Positions 13,896 through 15,381 of a DNA stretch of 15,381 nt are shown in pieces. Position 1 is the stretch's first letter. Each line of letters begins with the position of its first letter. This DNA comes from Actinomycetes bacterium (GTDB taxonomy: Bacteria > Actinomycetota > CADDZG01 > JAHWKV01). The translations under genes were made by a program, and so were the position numbers. Location: contig JAJCYF010000101.1 in NCBI GenBank assembly GCA_029263035.1, positions 1 through 15,381 on the forward strand, in the 5' to 3' direction. The notes below the pieces were generated by a model, which saw only the letters and a list, made by a program, of their open reading frames with translations, did no database searches and was not told the DNA's origin.

Positions 13896-14666
13896 GTGAT
13901 TAGACGTTTGATGACCGCCCTGGCCGTGTGTGTTGCCGCAACCGGCTGCGCCCGCAACGCCGGTCAGGTGATCGAGAGTCCCAGCCCCACATTCAGTCCC
14001 ACGCCCTCGGCGAGCCCTTCGCCCACCGCTTCTCCGGTCCCGATAACGCTCGAGGGGGAGCTCAACAACAAGGCGGTTACCGATATCAGCGGCATGGGGA
14101 CGGCCGCTTCTCTGGAAATCGTCATGGCGGACTTTGCCTTCAACCCCACCTTCGTAAAGCTGGCACCCGGCGCCAACCTCACCCTCAAGCTGACCAACCC
14201 CGGCGGCCTGGCCGACCACACGTTCACCCTCGACGCGCTGGGAGTGCACCGGCAGCTGGGGCCGGGGGAGCAGGCCGAGCTGGTCGTCCAGTTGCCGGCC
14301 GAGGAGGCGTTCCGGTTCTACTGCCGGCTGCATGTCGACAGGGGGATGCAGGGCGCCTTCTACTTCGCCGAGGGAGCCCCGGTCTCCGCCGTCTCCATCG
14401 CTCCGGTGCCCGCGCCCGCGCCCGCGTCGGGCCAGGGATCGCCGGCTTCCGGGTCCCGCAGCTCAGGCACCCGGCAGTCCAACGGCCCCGCTCCGGCTCC
14501 GGCGGCGCCGCCCGCACCGCGCTCCGGGGATCTTCACATTCCGGACCTCGACATCAACAACGAGGATGAAGAAGGCAACCTGGATGGTGCCGACGGTACG
14601 GTTGGCGCCGAGGGTGTGCCCGGAGTTCGCGGCCTCCCCGGCGAACAGGGGGAAGGGGGGAACTAA
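13896..14666 (+). CDS. Cupredoxin-domain lipoprotein with collagen-like tail
   Basis: A 256-residue exported protein. A short signal peptide (MIRRLMTALAVCVAATGC) ends in a lipobox with Cys18, so it should be anchored to the outer face of the membrane. A Ser/Pro/Thr linker (28-49) follows. The plastocyanin-like domain (about 70-158) has all four type-1 copper ligands: His108 in ADHTF, then Cys143, His146 and Met151 in FYCRLHVDRGM, with the C-x2-H-x4-M spacing of plastocyanin. It may carry electrons or bind copper outside the cell. After it come a Pro/Ala/Ser/Gly-rich stretch (169-210), an acidic stretch and eight Gly-X-Y triplets (231-254). The GTG at 13896 follows GGAAAGG. The gene diverges from the GMK-like operon. 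Confidence 0.87.
   Translation: MIRRLMTALAVCVAATGCARNAGQVIESPSPTFSPTPSASPSPTASPVPITLEGELNNKAVTDISGMGTAASLEIVMADFAFNPTFVKLAPGANLTLKLTNPGGLADHTFTLDALGVHRQLGPGEQAELVVQLPAEEAFRFYCRLHVDRGMQGAFYFAEGAPVSAVSIAPVPAPAPASGQGSPASGSRSSGTRQSNGPAPAPAAPPAPRSGDLHIPDLDINNEDEEGNLDGADGTVGAEGVPGVRGLPGEQGEGGN
14408..14425 (+). repeat. Hexanucleotide tandem repeat inside the lipoprotein gene
   Basis: GCCCGC is repeated three times in frame and encodes alternating Pro-Ala in the low-complexity segment after the copper domain. It may vary in copy number by slippage without a frameshift. Confidence 0.6.
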
Positions 14667-15085
14667 CCCTTCTCCTCGGGATCCTTCCAGGAGTCGTCCA
14701 GGTTGCGCCCGCCCCGCAGGGTCATGTCCAGTGCAATCCACAGGCTGCGGGAGAACGGGTAGAAAAAGATCGGCCCGGCCACCGCCAGCAGCAGAGCCAC
14801 AACTGCGAACGGGACCGCATCCAGCCTGAGTTCCGGGTTGGCCGATGAGATCGCAATGTAGGGGACCAGACAAAGCAGCAGCAGGCCTTCGGCCACTGCG
14901 AAGTTGATGGCGTAGGCCCCGATGTAGAAGCCCTCCTCCTGGTTGAAGCGGTGGCCGCAGCTCGGGCAGCTCTCCTTCAGCTTGAACCAGGAGTCGAAGA
15001 TGGGGCGGTGGCCGCAGAACGGGCAGCGGCGTCCCAGGCCGCGCAGAATCATTCGCCGGGCATTGACCGTTTTGATGGTTTTCAA
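14663..15085 (-). CDS. DUF983-type membrane protein with zinc-ribbon motifs
   Basis: A 140-residue protein of the DUF983 type, function unknown. Two CPxCG knuckles, CPFCG (21-25) and CPSCG (40-44), can bind one zinc ion. The segment GFYIGAYAINFAVAEGLLL starts the first membrane helix (about 54-79) and a second helix spans about 91-110. The tail is charged (GRNLDDSWKDPEEKG). The longest frame starts with TTG at 15085, overlapping the EF-G-like stop by four bases (TTGA). An ATG at 15052 would begin nine residues before the first CPFCG. Neither has a strong ribosome site; coupling favours the TTG. The stop interlocks with the lipoprotein gene (CTAA). Confidence 0.84.
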   Translation of the reverse strand: MKTIKTVNARRMILRGLGRRCPFCGHRPIFDSWFKLKESCPSCGHRFNQEEGFYIGAYAINFAVAEGLLLLCLVPYIAISSANPELRLDAVPFAVVALLLAVAGPIFFYPFSRSLWIALDMTLRGGRNLDDSWKDPEEKG

Positions 15086-15381
15086 TGACCGGCTCTATGC
15101 TCTTTGGCTTGCTTAGCCTCGGTGATGATCTTGTCTGCCAGGTGGGACGGAACCGGCTCGTAGTGGGAGAAGGTCGAACGGAAGGTTCCCTGGCCGCCGG
15201 TCATCGACCGCAGGTCGATGGCGTAGCGGGCGATTTCAGACAGCGGCGCCTGGGCCTTGACCAGCTGGCGGCCGATCCCCACGCCCTCGGTGCCCTGAAT
15301 CCGGCCCCGCTTGGAGTTGAGGTCGCCCATGATGTCGCCCAGGTACGAGTCCGGGACCATTACCTCAAGGTCCATGACCGG
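15082..15381 (-). CDS. Elongation factor G-like protein, C-terminal end (runs off right edge)
   Basis: The last 99 residues of an EF-G-type translational GTPase; the frame continues past the edge. PVMDLEVMVPDSYLGDIMGD begins domain V ('P.M..EV..P....G...GDL'). LNSKRGRIQG and LSEIARYAIDLRSMTGGQG follow, then FRSTFSHYEPVP. The TGGQGTFR wording differs from the 'TQGRGTYSM' of ordinary EF-G and suits the EF-G-like paralogue (EF-G2) found in actinobacteria. The GTPase domain lies outside, so activity and exact subtype cannot be judged. Its stop overlaps the DUF983 start. Confidence 0.92.
   Translation of the reverse strand, partial: PVMDLEVMVPDSYLGDIMGDLNSKRGRIQGTEGVGIGRQLVKAQAPLSEIARYAIDLRSMTGGQGTFRSTFSHYEPVPSHLADKIITEAKQAKEHRAGH

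Noticed and set aside
13791..14333. Upstream extension of the GMK-like frame
   Set aside because: It is antisense to the lipoprotein gene and precedes the P-loop with unrelated sequence.
1..15381. CRISPR array, rRNA gene or replication origin
   Set aside because: No evenly spaced direct repeats, no rRNA-like conserved sequence and no DnaA-box cluster were noticed.

Overview
The window is GC-rich chromosomal DNA, roughly two thirds G+C by eye in most genes. Gene content and order point to an actinobacterial (Actinomycetota) genome. The evidence is a fused transaldolase/phosphoglucose isomerase with a short 6-phosphogluconate dehydrogenase, thrS followed by an Ap4A-phosphorylase-like HIT protein (the order known from mycobacteria), an EF-G tail of the EF-G-like type, frequent GTG starts, and start codons directly behind -10-like hexamers (possible leaderless mRNAs). 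I cannot name the species.

Layout. 1-454: right end of an IS481-like insertion sequence whose transposase runs off the left edge. 574-645: tRNA-Val(CAC), minus strand, downstream of an O-methyltransferase gene (694-1335, minus). 1541-5040: a two-gene carbon-metabolism operon, tal-pgi fusion then gnd, with an ATGA overlap. 5210-5563: thioredoxin with a structured leader and a very clear intrinsic terminator. 5620-6417: a YqeB/EF2563-family protein. 6414-8213: a markedly less GC-rich two-gene cassette on the minus strand, an AAA/SMC-like ATPase followed by a small TOPRIM-like (DUF4276-like) protein. This is the best candidate here for an accessory, probably anti-phage, system. 8368-9465: MidA/NDUFAF7-type methyltransferase, divergent from thrS (9481-11346) with only 15 bp between the start codons. 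11351-11821: HIT protein. 13790-11818 (minus): a tightly coupled operon of a guanylate-kinase-like protein, a small membrane protein and a UbiA-type prenyltransferase. 13896-14666: a lipoprotein with a type-1 copper (cupredoxin) domain and a short collagen-like tail. 15381-14663 (minus): the 3' end of an EF-G-like gene, coupled to a DUF983 membrane zinc-ribbon protein.

How the genes work together. Tal-Pgi and Gnd cover sugar-phosphate interconversion and the oxidative pentose phosphate step. ThrRS and HIT pair aminoacylation with turnover of dinucleoside polyphosphates. The ATPase and TOPRIM-like protein would act as sensor/motor and nuclease-like effector. The GMK-like, membrane-protein and UbiA trio suggests a membrane prenyl-transfer step of unknown product.

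Two architectural habits stand out. All three convergent gene junctions overlap by exactly four bases (CTAG, CTAG, CTAA), so the stop codons of opposing genes interlock. Half of the sixteen visible stop codons are TAG, which is high for a GC-rich genome. I found no CRISPR array, rRNA gene or origin. No gene-free stretch exceeds 300 bases.
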